Source: Notamacropus eugenii (taxonomy: Eukaryota > Chordata > Mammalia > Diprotodontia > Macropodidae). From it: a DNA stretch of 64,000 bases. The number at the start of each line of letters is the position of its first letter. Position 1 is the stretch's first letter. Positions 22,401 to 33,440 of the stretch are shown here, piece by piece. Below the pieces are notes generated by a model. The model saw only the letters and a list, made by a program, of their open reading frames with translations, did no database searches and had not been told where the DNA came from. The stretch is from the NCBI RefSeq assembly GCF_028372415.1, contig NC_092875.1, positions 148,455,856 through 148,519,855 of the forward strand, read 5' to 3'. A program made the translations under genes and the position numbers.

Positions 22401-22809
22401 AATTTGAAAGAAACAAATTAATGCTATGCTTTTTCCTTTATCCTCATTTGTATGATCTTCTTTTCCCCTCTTAAATTTTTCTAAATTCTTACCAAATCTA
22501 TGACATCATCAATGTGAGTATTTCTCCACCAGTGCAGCTCATTACTTGTGTGGTTCTTATCCATTTGTGAGCTCTTTGATAGAAACCTATTTGTTGCTTT
22601 TTTTTCTCTTAGCCCTTAACATAGTGCCTGGTACTTGATATATTCATGTTTATTGGACTTGACAAATCCTCTCTAGAGAATCTACTAGTAAACTTGAGAC
22701 CACCTACTTTTTCTTTTGCTATTTTAAAAATACCAGTGCAGTATTCAAACTGTCAATCCTTTATCTTTGCTTTTCAGAACACAGACAGCCACCTTCTTTT
22801 CTGGTAAGA

Positions 22810-23010
22810 CACAGATCTATGTCTGGAAGGGATCTCAGAGACCATTTAGTTAAAACCTTCCATTTTATAGCTGAGAAAATTGGACCCCAGGAAGGTTAAG
22901 TGAGTGCCAAGGACACAAAGAGAGTAAAAGTCAGTGATTCCTATTAGAACCCAGGTCCTGTGGTTCTCAGTATTCTTTCTATTGTACCAACTTGCTTACT
23001 TGTCCTTAAT
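22810..23010 (-). mobile_element. MIR/THER-type SINE
   Basis: 'ctggaagggatctcagagac', 'attttatagctgagaaaatt', 'agaacccaggtcctgtggtt'. Confidence 0.7.
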
Positions 23011-23259
23011 TGCATCTTTTATGTCACTTTCATTATTCATTATTATTTTTATTTATTAACATTGGTATTATTATTTATTAGCATTGATAATATCTACAAC
23101 CTACTTAAGGGCATCACATACCTTTCTGTTACCTTTTAGGTCACTTTTAATTGTGATTCTTTTGAAATTAAGTTATTCCATGTTTCATGGAGGCCATATA
23201 TCATCACTGGGGAAATGCTAAGATTCAAAGAATGGACTTTTGATACTGGAAGCAACTTA

Positions 23260-23515
23260 GGTTGTTGTTGTTCCGTCATTTTTCAGTCGTGTCCAACTCT
23301 TTCTGACTCCATTTGGGGTTTTTTTGGCTAAGATACTAGAGTGGTTTGCCATTTCCTTCTCCAGTTCATTTTACAGATGAGGAAACTGAGGGCCACAGGG
23401 TTAAGTGACTTGCCCAGGGTCACACAGCTATTAAGTGTCTAAGGCCAGATTTGAACCCAAGCCTTTCTGACTCCAGGCCCAGCGCTCTATCCACTGCTCC
23501 ACCCAGCAACTTAGG
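23260..23515 (-). mobile_element. MAR1-type SINE with BovB/RTE tail
   Basis: Complete copy in reverse: 'cagtcgtgtccaactctttc', 'agtggtttgccatttccttc', 'ttacagatgaggaaactgag', 'acttgcccagggtcacacag', 'ctctatccactgctccaccc'. Confidence 0.92.
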
Positions 23516-23649
23516 ATCTCTGTGTAATCTCCCAAATGCTATCCAGCCATGATTCCTCTTATTAAATTCTGGGCTCAACTCATTGTCCATCTACTATCCA
23601 AGCTTCCTGGTATACTAACTCAATGTCTACTCATCCAACTATATATTAT

Positions 23650-24545
23650 AATGTGAGAAATAAGCAGTCTTCATCTGCCATGCTTTTCCATGGTGGTGGG
23701 TGGGGTTACTTTTCTTGATTCCATATGAATCCCATCACCACGAGAGGCAGCCTGTAGTGTCCAGACAATAGGCCCAAATTCATCTATTAATAGGAGCATC
23801 TGGAGAATCTCAGAGAATCCCTCTTCTGCTTGGATTCTGTGCAGGCCATTTTTCACAGGACTGGGAAACACCTTGGTTAGTATATGTCTCCCTATTTCAT
23901 ATCTCCTTTTATGTTGATAATTCGGTGGTTCATTGAACAAAATTATGTCTATTGCTACATCTGTCATAGAACCCTGTATGAATTTAACATGTTCATTAGA
24001 GACACCTTCTTTCAAAAGAACCTCCTTCTACCAAGTCAAATGTTTTAAAAAACATTAGATGCAGCAGTATTTTATATCTTCCATGCTGTTCATTCAGATC
24101 TGCATTCAGTTCCAGCCTTGCACACTTGCTAGCTGTGTGACCATGAGCAAGTCACTTATTCTCTGTGTGCCTCAGTTTTCTCATCTATAAAGTAGGTATA
24201 ATGACAACAGCTAACTCCCAGGGTTGTTATGAGAATCAAATGAGATAATAATTGTAAAGCCCTTAGCACAGTGCCTTGGCACATAGTAAGCACTATCTAA
24301 ATGTTAGGTATTATTATCATTATTGCTATTATTCATTAATTCAGTTGTGTCCCCGTGATTATGTTGATCTGCCAGAGAAAACTGTTTAGGAAAACCTGCT
24401 TGTTTCCTTCTCCTTTTTTTATAATGAATCCTATTGATATATGCACTGACCATTCCCATAAAAAATTTTTATAGAGACAAGAAAGTAGGTTCTTGGAATC
24501 AATAATTGTATGTGCCTTCTTAGTTGCCTTTTAAAAATTTGTTTG
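23650..24545 (-). mobile_element. RTE-like LINE, reverse-transcriptase remnant
   Basis: The minus-strand open stretch 24015-23671 (114 residues) contains VKFIQGSMTDVAIDIILFNE, close in pattern to the YVK-x-x-Y-T-D-x-T-T-x-I-x-L-F block that precedes the RQGD motif of RTE-type reverse transcriptases. A second minus-strand piece at 24545-24335 would be the upstream fingers region. The two are separated by a MIR at 24080-24320. The family appears to be the same as at 63.1-63.95 kb, which preserves later blocks. Confidence 0.6.
24080..24325 (+). mobile_element. MIR SINE
   Basis: 'ttgctagctgtgtgaccatg', 'cagttttctcatctataaag', 'cagggttgttatgagaatca', 'gcacatagtaagcactatct', ending in a TTA-rich tail. 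Confidence 0.9.
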
Positions 24546-24566
24546 GAAAAGTACCACCCATGATGG

Positions 24567-24590
24567 TTTCATTCCATTCCATTCCATTCT
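24567..24590. repeat. Short (ATTCC)n tract
   Basis: Four ATTCC units in 'cattccattccattccattc'. Confidence 0.9.
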
Positions 24591-25089
24591 TCTGGAATCT
24601 CACATCTTTAAGTCATCTTGAAAACTGATCCCCAAGTGCTTTTAAAATTATATGCAAGGATGTGGTGCAATGATTATGTTTTCATGGAAAGGAGCTAAGG
24701 TCCATCTTTCTGAGTCATTCTGGCTGAACTGATGAGTAAAGATATAGTTCAGAATTAAGAACTTTAAACCCAAACAGTAAAGTAAATGGAAAAATCAGGA
24801 TTGAAGGTCATGTTAGCAATCTGTAGATTAGAAAAACTTGAAATTGGGTTCTAGGGAAGGCAGAAATAGCAAATAGGATGTAAGATCCTAAATACGGGGG
24901 TTGCAAGAGGAAAAACTAAATCAAGTGGTGAAAGCTAACGTCAGGAAGTCAAAATCAGATTGCCAGGTTTTCATGTGAGTCAGGAGATGTAAGAAAAGAA
25001 ACATACGTTAAGGTCACAGGCTGGAACAGGTTGGGGTCAGAGAGGGAGAGCAGACCACCAGCAGAGAAGACAGTGATTGAGAATTTTAC

Positions 25090-25570
25090 CTGGATGTGCT
25101 GGCAATGCTTCCTCTTCATCTGACCTTCTGTTGCAGGTTTACCTGCACATCAAGCTTGCCAACATTTTTGTAAGGTCTTGACAACAAAGACTTTCTGGCC
25201 ATCTTGATAGATTTCCACTATTTGCTAGCAGTGTTTCACTTGTCAGAAAATTGCTGAGACAGCAGCAATCCATGACAGTTTTCAGCTCAGCAACTCCAAA
25301 GTAAAGCTCTGGCTGTACCTTGAGTCTCCCTGCTATAAGCTGGTATATAACTTTAATCTCTTCTGCCCACTCACCAGGCTATTCTGCAGAGTAGCCCATA
25401 GCTTCCCAGAGCTCTGATGGAGGAGGGGGCTTCTGAGCTTCAGGTACCGGTCCTGGGTGGTTCTCAGAGAACTGCCCCAAGGACTTCTGATTAGGTCAGC
25501 AGCTTGTTGATCTGTGAGAGCTCCCTAGAGGACCAGAAACACATTCACCAGCTGCTCTTTGCTGCATCCT
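25090..25570 (-). pseudogene. Possible decayed coding-derived sequence, unidentified
   Basis: Higher GC than its surroundings. The minus strand gives protein-like pieces in shifting frames: PPPPSELWEAMGYSAE, a stop, then WAEEIKVIYQLIAGRLKVQ with YFGVAELKTVMD, and in another frame EIYQDGQKVFVVKTLQK. This pattern of frame switching could be an old retropseudogene, but I recognise no parent and see no poly(A) or target duplication. Confidence 0.25.
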
Positions 25571-25599
25571 CCAGCATGACTGCATAAAAAGAAGACTGA

Positions 25600-27280
25600 A
25601 TGTGACTAGATCTATTGTGAGGGAATGCTATACCCCTTAAGTGATCAGAAACAGCTACGACATGGTGCCATCAGCTATAACCAGACTACAGTGACATGTT
25701 TAAACATCTCCACCCTCATTAGAATGGCCCCCAAATGGCAACAGACTGCCAAAAAAAAACCCAACCAAAATGATTTGCCAAGGTCAAACAGCAAAGATGT
25801 GACCATGTTGAAAATATAACATACTATATTTAGAAAGAGAAACAAGAAATATATATGATATCTGTTGTACATTTAAAAGAAATAGCAAGTTATATATAGT
25901 AGACACAGTTTCATGTGCAATCGTTTTTTTTTTTAATTTTATTATGTCATGGAAATGTTTGCTTTATTCCACAAATTAAAAATAAAATAAATTTTATTTA
26001 AAAAGAACGTATAACATACCTTATCTCTTAGAAGACATTTCCATTGTAGAGGACATTTTTCTCAGTATTCTAATATGCTTCTTTTATTGCTATGGTTCAG
26101 CAGTAAAGGATGAATTTCCGGCATAATATAATGATTTTTAGATTTAGCACAGCTCCAGAGAAATTTATAATGATCATCATGAGACGAATCATTCTATACC
26201 TAATGCCTTTGCAAATAATACTTTTAGTATAGCTATATACCACTAACATCAGCTTCATCAGCACTGATCCTTAAACTCTTATTTAAAGGGATCTGAGCAT
26301 TTATTAACCACTTAGGCACTTATTTATTTATTTAAGATGGGAATTTATTGCCCACTACACGAACTCAGTTAATGGCTTGGAGAGCTAATGGGTTCTCTCT
26401 TAATCTATACAACAGAGAGTGCCAGGTCCTCTGTCCCTCTGTTCAGGAAAGATCAGACAAAGTGCTTTAAATGTAATTCAGACCCTAAGCTCTGATGTCC
26501 TTTGATTCAATGCTTTCAAGTGCCAGGGTGAAGACCCTATGTAGTGAAGTTTTCTAGTGACAGGAGAATATCTTCGTTGGGCCCTGGAAGAGTTTCTTTC
26601 AACTGCTAACATCTAATAAACTGCATGGCAACAAAGGTAAGCAATGATTATCTCTGCACCGATCTGAACCAGAAACCACTATGTGCCCTTATCATAACCA
26701 GTTATGAAACTACTGAATTAGATGGTCTTTCAGTTTCAGGGTTGACAGCAAATAAAAATCCATGCTATTGGCACTTGGAGAGATACAGCGATATATGCAG
26801 TTCCTGAGGAAAGGGAAGCCCTTCTGGTTACAAACGTCCGCTTTTCATAAGCATAAATAGATACTGCTGATTGATCTCACCTCCAGCAGGGCACTACAAA
26901 GCTACCAGGGAGTTCAATAGCACACTCCCCCAGTAACCTCATGAAAGTAATGCTAAGAGGATGCAGACGCTGGTGGCAGAAAACAGGCATGTTCAGTCAT
27001 AGGCATGAATACTCAGCTGATAACAGAAAGGACTGCTGATAAACTCATGAAAGTCTTCACACGCCTGGGTTCTGTCTGACGTAATTTTGTCTGTGAAATT
27101 TGATCCAATTCAATACAATTCTGTAAGCATTTTCTATTTGCCCGCACAAAACTGGGTGCCTAGGAAACAAAAGCAGCAGTTCCCGCCCTCATTTAGTTTA
27201 CGTACTACTGTGTTGTGAGACAACATTCATATAGAAAAAGAAATTCAAAATGTATACAAATTAAGTTCTAAGTAACTGAG
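25600..27280. other. No recognised gene
   Basis: AT-rich intergenic sequence. Around 27100-27260 are phrases of an old repeat ('aagcattttctatttgcccg'). A 60-codon frame at 26625-26807 shows nothing recognisable. Confidence 0.4.
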
Positions 27281-27284
27281 GCAG

Positions 27285-28280
27285 AAGCAGATGTAGCCTC
27301 AGAGTCAAGACACCTGCCTCTGATACATACCAGCTCTGTAACTCTAGGAAAATCACAACCTCTGTGCCCCTGGGGAAACTCTGCTGAGGTAGACAGAGTG
27401 CTGGGCTTGGAGTCAGGAAGATCTGAGTGCCAATCTCGTTTTAATCATTTATTACTAGCTGTGTGACCCCGAGTAAGTCACTTAACCTCTTTGTGCCTCA
27501 GTTTTCTCATCTGTAAAATGGGGATAATAATAGCACCTACCCTATTATTGGAAGCATCAAAGAAGTTAACACACTGGTACAACGGGGTGATACTTTGGAT
27601 AGAGAACAGGACCTGGAGTCAGGAAGACCTGAGTTCAAATTCTGCCTCAGACATTTATTAGTTGTGTGACCCTGGGCAAGTCAGCCTCTGTTTGCCTCAG
27701 TTTCCTTGCCTGTAAAATGAGGCTAATAATAGCATCCACATCCTTGGGTTATTATTAGGAGCAAATGAGATAATATTTGTGAAGCACTTAGCACGATGTC
27801 TGGTACATAGTAGACACTACATAAATATTAGCTATTTTTATTGTATCTAAAGCATTTTATAAACCTCAAAGTAACATATAAACACTAGCTATTATTGTTA
27901 TCATAGGTAAAGCACTTTGCCCAACTTAAAGTGCTATATAAATGCTAGTTATTATTATCATATATTGCAGAGTGGGTACAAGCCTGCATCAGAAAAGGGC
28001 ATTTCTTTTGGGGAGTTCTCTTTAACCAATGAAATCAAAGGTGCAAGGAGAAATAAGGTAAGTGAGTGGTACAGGAGACAGAGTCAAGAAGACTTGATTC
28101 CCAGTCTTATTTCTGACACCTATTCTCTGTATAATGCTGGGCAAGTCATTTACCCTGAGCCTGCCTCAGTTTCCTGATCTATAAAATGGGGATAATAATA
28201 GCACCTAGCTCCTCAGTTACTGTGAGGATGATATTTGTAAAGCATTGGCTGAATTTAAAGCTCTATACAAATGCTGGCTA
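27285..28280 (+). mobile_element. Cluster of three to four MIR/CORE-SINEs
   Basis: Successive forward copies at about 27285-27545 (two partial heads), 27580-27850 and 28050-28280. Each has 'gagtcaggaagac' or 'gagtcaagaagac', 'tgtgtgacc..gggcaagtca', 'cctcagtttcctNNNctgtaaaatg' and a CORE/tail such as 'gcacttagcacgatgtctgg'. Short 'gctattattgttatcata' tails repeat between them at 27880-27960, giving a tail-rich array. Confidence 0.85.
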
Positions 28281-28789
28281 TCAAACAACAGCAACAGCAA
28301 AAATCAAAGCTATTGGGGTGGAGGTACACTAACAGGAGGGGCTTTTAAGGAAATAGATCAGGTATTAAGATACAAAGAAATAAAAAATAAATGTAAACAG
28401 CTAAAATACTAAATCTTGTCTTAAAAATCATCATGCAATTGGTCCATGGAGATGTGCAAAATACACATAGCTAAACAGACTTCATAATGCTACTGGCCCT
28501 TAGTAAGCTCAGTCAGCTCTGACCTCCTTAGATCCTTAAAGATTCACAAACAAATAGAATTTCTTTCCTATTAGATTCATATCTTTCCCAAAACTATTGA
28601 CTTTCCTGAAGCCAACAATTATTAATATCAATTTCAGGAAAACCTCTGCTAACAAGAGACTGGGACAGAGATAGGGACTGTACTTGGGATTTCACTGGTG
28701 TAAGGAAACCCAATCTACCAACGAAGGTTGGCACCTTCTCTGCAATCTATAGTCTAAGAGAGTTGCTTAGCTAGCATAATAACTAGAAG

Positions 28790-28985
28790 ATACATTGTGC
28801 ATTAAGGTTTGAGGAGTATTTTACAAACATTGTCTCATTTTATGAGTGCTCTAAGTTTAGAGCAGAGAGAGGTTTAGAGACTGACCTAAGGTCACATAAC
28901 CAGGATGTGTCAGTCAGAACTGGAACCCAGGGCTTCTTGGCTTTGGATCCAGTCCTTTGTCCACTATGCCAGTCAACTATATAAT
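28790..28985 (-). mobile_element. MIR SINE
   Basis: 'gacctaaggtcacataacca', 'gaacccagggcttcttggct', 'cctttgtccactatgccagt'. Followed by an A/T homopolymer-rich patch at 29005-29060. Confidence 0.75.
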
Positions 28986-29139
28986 AGAAATTATCCAGAT
29001 TTGAAAAAAAAGTTTTTAATTAAAAAAAATTTTAAATTTAAAAAGTTTTTAAATTAATTATCTCTATCTACAAACACTTATTGCCATAGTAACACTGTCT
29101 ACATTATACCTAATTTAATAACTATTAGTATCAATATTA

Positions 29140-29345
29140 TTATAATAGCTTAAATTTCTGTAATAATGCCTCAAGTTTTAAAAAGCACTTGTCTTACAAC
29201 AGCCCTACGTGATTAGTAGGGCAATATCATTAAGGCCACTTTATAGATACAGAAACTGAAGCTCAGAAAAAGTTGAGTCACCTGTCTACAGGATAGTCAC
29301 ATGGTTCTAAAACATTGAAAATGAGACTTGAGTTCAAGTAATCTG
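29140..29345 (-). mobile_element. MIR SINE fragment
   Basis: 'aaaaagcacttgtcttacaa', 'ccactttatagatacagaaa', 'tgagacttgagttcaagta'. Confidence 0.65.
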
Positions 29346-29417
29346 GCTGGTAACATGGCATCATGGAAAGAGTCCTGGATTTGGAATTAGATGGCCTGAC
29401 CTTGTGTTCTAGGTCTA

Positions 29418-29880
29418 TGTAAAGGTCATTTAAATGAGAAGGTCTTTCCCATTCATTAATAGGGCCATGAGACATGCTTAAATCACATGATAGTCGAAGT
29501 CACGTGTGGTGAGAGGAGCTTGCTGAATGGGTGGAACAGGAAGGGTGGAGCAAAACTGAGAGGAAGTAAGTGAGAGCAGTTAGGGCAGAGAAAGACAAAA
29601 ATGATACAGGCAAGCAGACAACTAGGCTTGTAAGTGTTTGTTTGTTTGTGGGAAGAGGAGGCTTGGGAATGTCTTTATCTCCTGTGGTGCTAATGTGTAT
29701 TGACTTCTTGGTTACTATGACAGAGATGGCTTTCTGGTTTGGGGATCTGACTTTCTGGTTTCTGAATAAATGTTTTTCTTCTGCCTTCTATATGAAGAGT
29801 CTGTTATACTTTGTAATTAAGAACTACACTGGCATATTCATAGTCACCACCAATGCTATGAATATTGCCTTGGCCATATA
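29418..29880 (+). mobile_element. Solo LTR, same family as the 37.3-40 kb ERV
   Basis: About 463 bases starting TGTAAAGGTCATTTAAATG and ending near 'ttggccatata'. It shares with the two LTRs at 37.3 and 39.5 kb the blocks 'cttgctgaatgggtggaaca', 'actgagaggaagtaagtgag', 'ctgaataaatgttttt' (polyadenylation signal) and 'ggcatattcatagtcaccac'. It lacks the internal duplicated unit of those LTRs. Flanking 'gtcta'/'atctg' is at best a decayed 5-bp duplication. No internal retroviral sequence, so it is a recombination relic. Confidence 0.85.
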
Positions 29881-29932
29881 ATCTGTCAATTATAAGCTGT
29901 ATAATCTTTGGCAAGTCACTACAGGCCTCAGT

Positions 29933-30246
29933 GGGGCAGCTAGGTGGTGCAGTGGATGGAGCACCAGTGCAGAAGTCAGGAGGACCTGAGTTCAAATCTC
30001 TCCTCAGACACTTGATACTCACTAGCTGTGTGACCTTGGGCAAGTCACTTAACCCCAATGGCCTCATCCTGGGTCATCTCCAGTCATCCTGATAAATATC
30101 TGGTCACTGGATTCAGATGACCTTGGAGGAGAAGTGAGGCTGGTGACCTGCACAGCCCTCCCTCACTCAAAACAAAGTCAAATGCAAGTCATATCATCAT
30201 TTCTCTGATGGCATGGTCTTCTTTGGCAATGAAAGACGAACACACA
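29933..30246 (+). mobile_element. tRNA-derived SINE with RTE-like LINE tail
   Basis: Head 'ggggcagctaggtggtgcag' with A-box-like and B-box-like ('gagttcaaatc') promoter parts, body 'ggtcactggattcagatgac', 'ctgcacagccctccctcact', tail 'tggtcttctttggcaatgaa' and 'agacgaacacacac'. Bounded by 'caggcctcagt' (29922-29932) and 'caggcttcagt' (30247-30257), an 11-bp duplication with one change. The tail resembles the 3' end of the LINE at 63.09 kb. Confidence 0.9.
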
Positions 30247-30324
30247 CAGGCTTCAGTAAAATAAGGTGATGGGATCAGATGTTCCCTTCATCTCTAAAGT
30301 TCTATGCTTCTATTGTAAGGGGCC

Positions 30325-31490
30325 TTTGAAGCATGATCAGATCTACTAACGTAGAGGGGCTTTCCTTGGTCTGCCCAGATCTTATAAGACAGAAGCACTT
30401 GACATGTTTGAGCATTCTATTATCTTATTTTGCTGTTAGGTTCACTTGACTGTGTTTTATGTTGTGTTCATGCCATAGCAATGTATGTTTCTTAATTGTT
30501 TTGCACATAAGCTAATGTTTATAGTTAAGTTGAATTTTTCCTCTAGGCCAGTTGAGGGAGTTATTACTGAGTCTAGCTAACTCTGCTTTTTTAGTTAGCC
30601 ATAGTTTGTTCCTTTTTGATTGATTGCTGTATATAAGGAATTGTATGTATCTTCAAAATGTATATGTTATATCCTGTAAGTAGTTACACATGTTGTCACT
30701 GTAATATCCTGCTAGGTAAAACCCTCTATAGTGCCTTGTCTTCTGCATTTACTGCTAATGGGTTTTTGTTTTGTTTCAGTTTCAGTGGTACTAAAGACAG
30801 GTTATCTGGGGACCTCAGGAAAATCATCCTGCTATTTTGAAGGGCTGACGTCTGTGTTTAAACTGTTTAGTTACAGGTTTTGAATTTGTCTCAGCTGATC
30901 TTTGAAAAGAACTGCAAAGAGTTTCAGCCCAGGGGAGGAATGTAGCCCAAGTCCCAAAGCCCATTGGTAGTCTCTCCTCTCTCCTCAGTGGTGGAGATTA
31001 ATGTTTGCTTGCATGAAGGCAAAGTTGGCAAGAGTGAGAGAGAAAAGAAATTGGGTATTTTTAGTCTCTTTTAATACTATTGAATCACATTCAGACTGGT
31101 GAAGAGAGAAAAAGACACTAGGAAGAAACTGACATGAGAGAAATTGGCAGTATTCATCATGTCTCTATCTCCACTTGCTACACTACAGACTTAGGAGAAA
31201 TTTCCCCTTTGGGTGAGATTAGGGGCTCCCTCTCTGTTGTTGAACTGATTTATCTTCCAATAGGAGAGTTATTTCATTCTATACTGTCTTGCACATATGA
31301 AAATATGTATACTTTCTCCGATTACTGTTTTGCTATCAACTTATATACATGAGTCTTTTTCCTATTTGCTATATGGAACTAGTATTTGGTGAGAAGGGAA
31401 TCAAATCTTGGATTTAGAGCTTGTGTCTCCTCTTTCCCCATTAAGAACTAACAGTCAGGACTTTAGCTTGAAATTGAAAATTATATTTCT
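30325..31490. other. No recognised gene
   Basis: AT-rich; open frames of 60 and 72 codons at 30658 and 31134 show no domain. No repeat that I can name. Confidence 0.4.
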
Positions 31491-31492
31491 TC

Positions 31493-31659
31493 TGAGGTAG
31501 GGGGAGAAGCTATGGCTTTGAGGCCACATGTGGCCCTGTAGGTCCTCAAACTGAAACCCAGGATTTGTTCTGTGAAGTTTGGATTCAGTCAAAGGGCTGC
31601 ACTTGAGGACTTAGAGGGCTACATGTGGCCTCGAGGCCCACAGGTTCCCACCCCTGTGC
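31493..31659. mobile_element. Palindromic hAT-type MITE
   Basis: The two halves are inverted copies: left 'ctttgaggccacatgtggcc' and 'ctgtaggtcctcaaactgaa'; the reverse of the right end gives 'caggggtgggaacctgtggg', 'cctcgaggccacatgtagcc', 'ctctaagtcctcaagtgcag'. The CAGGGGTGGG terminus is of hAT type. About 165 bases with long imperfect inverted repeats and no coding capacity. Confidence 0.75.
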
Positions 31660-31664
31660 TTAGG

Positions 31665-32520
31665 CTCAAAACATATAAGGGAGAACATAAATAAAATTCT
31701 AGACTGGTACCTTCTCCCTCTGAGGAGAGCAATCGGCCTCCCATCCTAACCTCTTACTTCTCCTCCTGACAGAAATTAGAACTTCTTTGGAGAAAGATGG
31801 GGAAGAAGATGTTAGAGAATGTCTCTGACAGCCTCCCTGAGAGAAAGAGCTAAAACCAGGTTTCCAGATTCCTAGTCCAGTAGTTTTTCTACTACACCAC
31901 AGTTATATTTATCTGTTTGGATCTAAGATTTAGACTGGACTCTGTTCTTTTATAAATTCCAATCAGTTGGGCTTTTTTTTTTTTTTAAGATCTTGCCTTT
32001 GATATGTATTTCATGGTCCAATTGTTCAGGTTATGGAAAATGTGAATTCACTGAAGGAAGGGGTTGGAGGGTGGAGAAGGAGGCAGGGTGTGGTCCAAAA
32101 TAGGATCCAAGCAGTTAACAGAAAGCCAGGCCAAACAGTCAAAGCCAAGGGCTCACAAATGCAATCTATCCAAAGCACTAGGCAAGAAGTTGTAAACCAA
32201 GTATGAGAGCAAAAGGTCCAAAGCCTAGGAAAGGTCTACATGGAGCAAGGCCAGGAAAACACTAGGGAGAGGACAGAGCCTAAGACAACATTCTTAGATG
32301 GGATTAGCTTGCTAGCGTGGCCTCCTCCTCCTTCCCAGGGCCTAGCAAAGAACCAAGAAGTAAGCAAATATTCTTTTTTAAAGTAGACCAAAAAAATGTC
32401 ACAAAATGATAAAGTTCAGGTACTTTCTTCAGGTTTGAATTCCTCATTCTTTCAGGAAGAAACTATTCATTTTTTACACCACCTCCCAAATCAATAAATA
32501 TTTATTAAGTGCACCCATGT
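31665..32520. other. No recognised gene
   Basis: Intergenic sequence with a poly(T) run at 31971-31987. No supported feature. Confidence 0.4.
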
Positions 32521-32521
32521 G

Positions 32522-32526
<5 letters not shown>

Positions 32527-32568
<42 letters not shown>
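32527..32568. repeat. (AC)n microsatellite
   Basis: About 20 AC units after 'gtgtct'. Confidence 0.97.
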
Positions 32569-32574
<6 letters not shown>

Positions 32575-32602
32575 AAAAAAATCAGAACTATGATTTCATT
32601 AA

Positions 32603-32962
32603 CAATTCTTGAACTTTTTGGTCTCAGAAATGCTTTAAACTCTTAAAAATTTTAGAGGACTCCCCAGATAGCTTTTGTTTATGTTGGTTACATTTATTAA
32701 TATTTACTATATTAGAATTTAAAATATCTTCTGTATTGTTATGAAAATATTTTTATATTTTTAATAATATTTCATTTTTCCTCAATTACATGGAAAAACA
32801 ACTTTCAACATTCATTTTTCAAAATTTTGGGTTCTAATCCAGTTCCTCCCTCCCAGCCACTCACTCCACAGGTGACAAGCAATCTGGTATAGATTGTACA
32901 CTACATGAAAATCTTTTGGATCTCATAGACCCCTGAAAGGGTCCACATTTTGAAAACCACTG
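32603..32962. mobile_element. hAT-type DNA transposon interrupted by an L1 3' scrap
   Basis: Left end 'caattcttgaactttttggt' and the reversed right end 'cagtggttttcaaaatgtgg' are decayed inverted repeats of hAT type (consensus CAGTGGTTCTCAAA). Internal 'gctttaaactcttaaaaatt' and 'agcttttgtttatgttggtt' match a known mammalian hAT pattern. A minus-strand L1 3' terminus (32757-32910: 'cctcaattacatggaaaaac', 'ttcaacattcatttttcaaa') interrupts it. Confidence 0.65.
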
Positions 32963-32967
32963 GTATA

Positions 32968-33118
32968 GGTGCAGCTAGGCAGCACAGAAGAGAGAGCACC
33001 ACCCCAGAAGTCAGGAAGACTTGAGTTCAAATCTGGTCTCAGATACTTGACACCTACTAGCAGTGTGACCTTGGGCAAGTCACTTAATCCCAACCACCTC
33101 ACAAAAATAGAAAAGAAA
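32968..33118 (+). mobile_element. tRNA-derived SINE
   Basis: 'tgcagctaggcagcacagaa', 'gagttcaaatctggtctcag', 'gaccttgggcaagtcactta', and a tail of AAAAG repeats at 33104-33124. Confidence 0.85.
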
Positions 33119-33244
33119 AGAAAACCACTAGTGTAGAGAACTCCTGATGCTCTTCTACAGCATGGGTTTGTATCAGCTGAACAACTCAGACTTTTACAAA
33201 GTGTCCTGGGCACTGATAAGTAAAGTGACATGATGCCAGTATAC

Positions 33245-33440
33245 AGAATCATACGACCATACATTTAGAACAGGAAAGGCTCTCAGAGGCCATTTCAACA
33301 AACCCATTCATTTTACAGATGAAAAGGCTGAAACCCAAGGAGATTACGTAATTTATCCAGTCACCCAGTTAGAATGTGTCACAAGGGAGATTCAAACCCA
33401 AGTCTTCCTGACTCTAAGACAGACTTTTCTAAGACATCCA
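33245..33440 (-). mobile_element. MIR/THER-type SINE
   Basis: 'cattttacagatgaaaaggc', 'gagattcaaacccaagtctt', 'cctgactctaag'. Confidence 0.75.

Larger units (their letters stand above)
29350..30320 (+). mobile_element. MIR SINE split by an LTR and by a tRNA-SINE
   Basis: Block 1 (29350-29417) has 'gagtcctggatttggaatta', block 2 (29881-29932) 'tttggcaagtcactacaggc', block 3 (30258-30320) 'aaataaggtgatgggatcag'. Together they are one MIR in order. The first gap holds a solo LTR, the second a SINE with its own duplication. Confidence 0.8.

Noticed and set aside
29005..29060. A/T-rich palindromic patch
   Set aside because: Homopolymer-rich low complexity; pairing is expected by composition alone.
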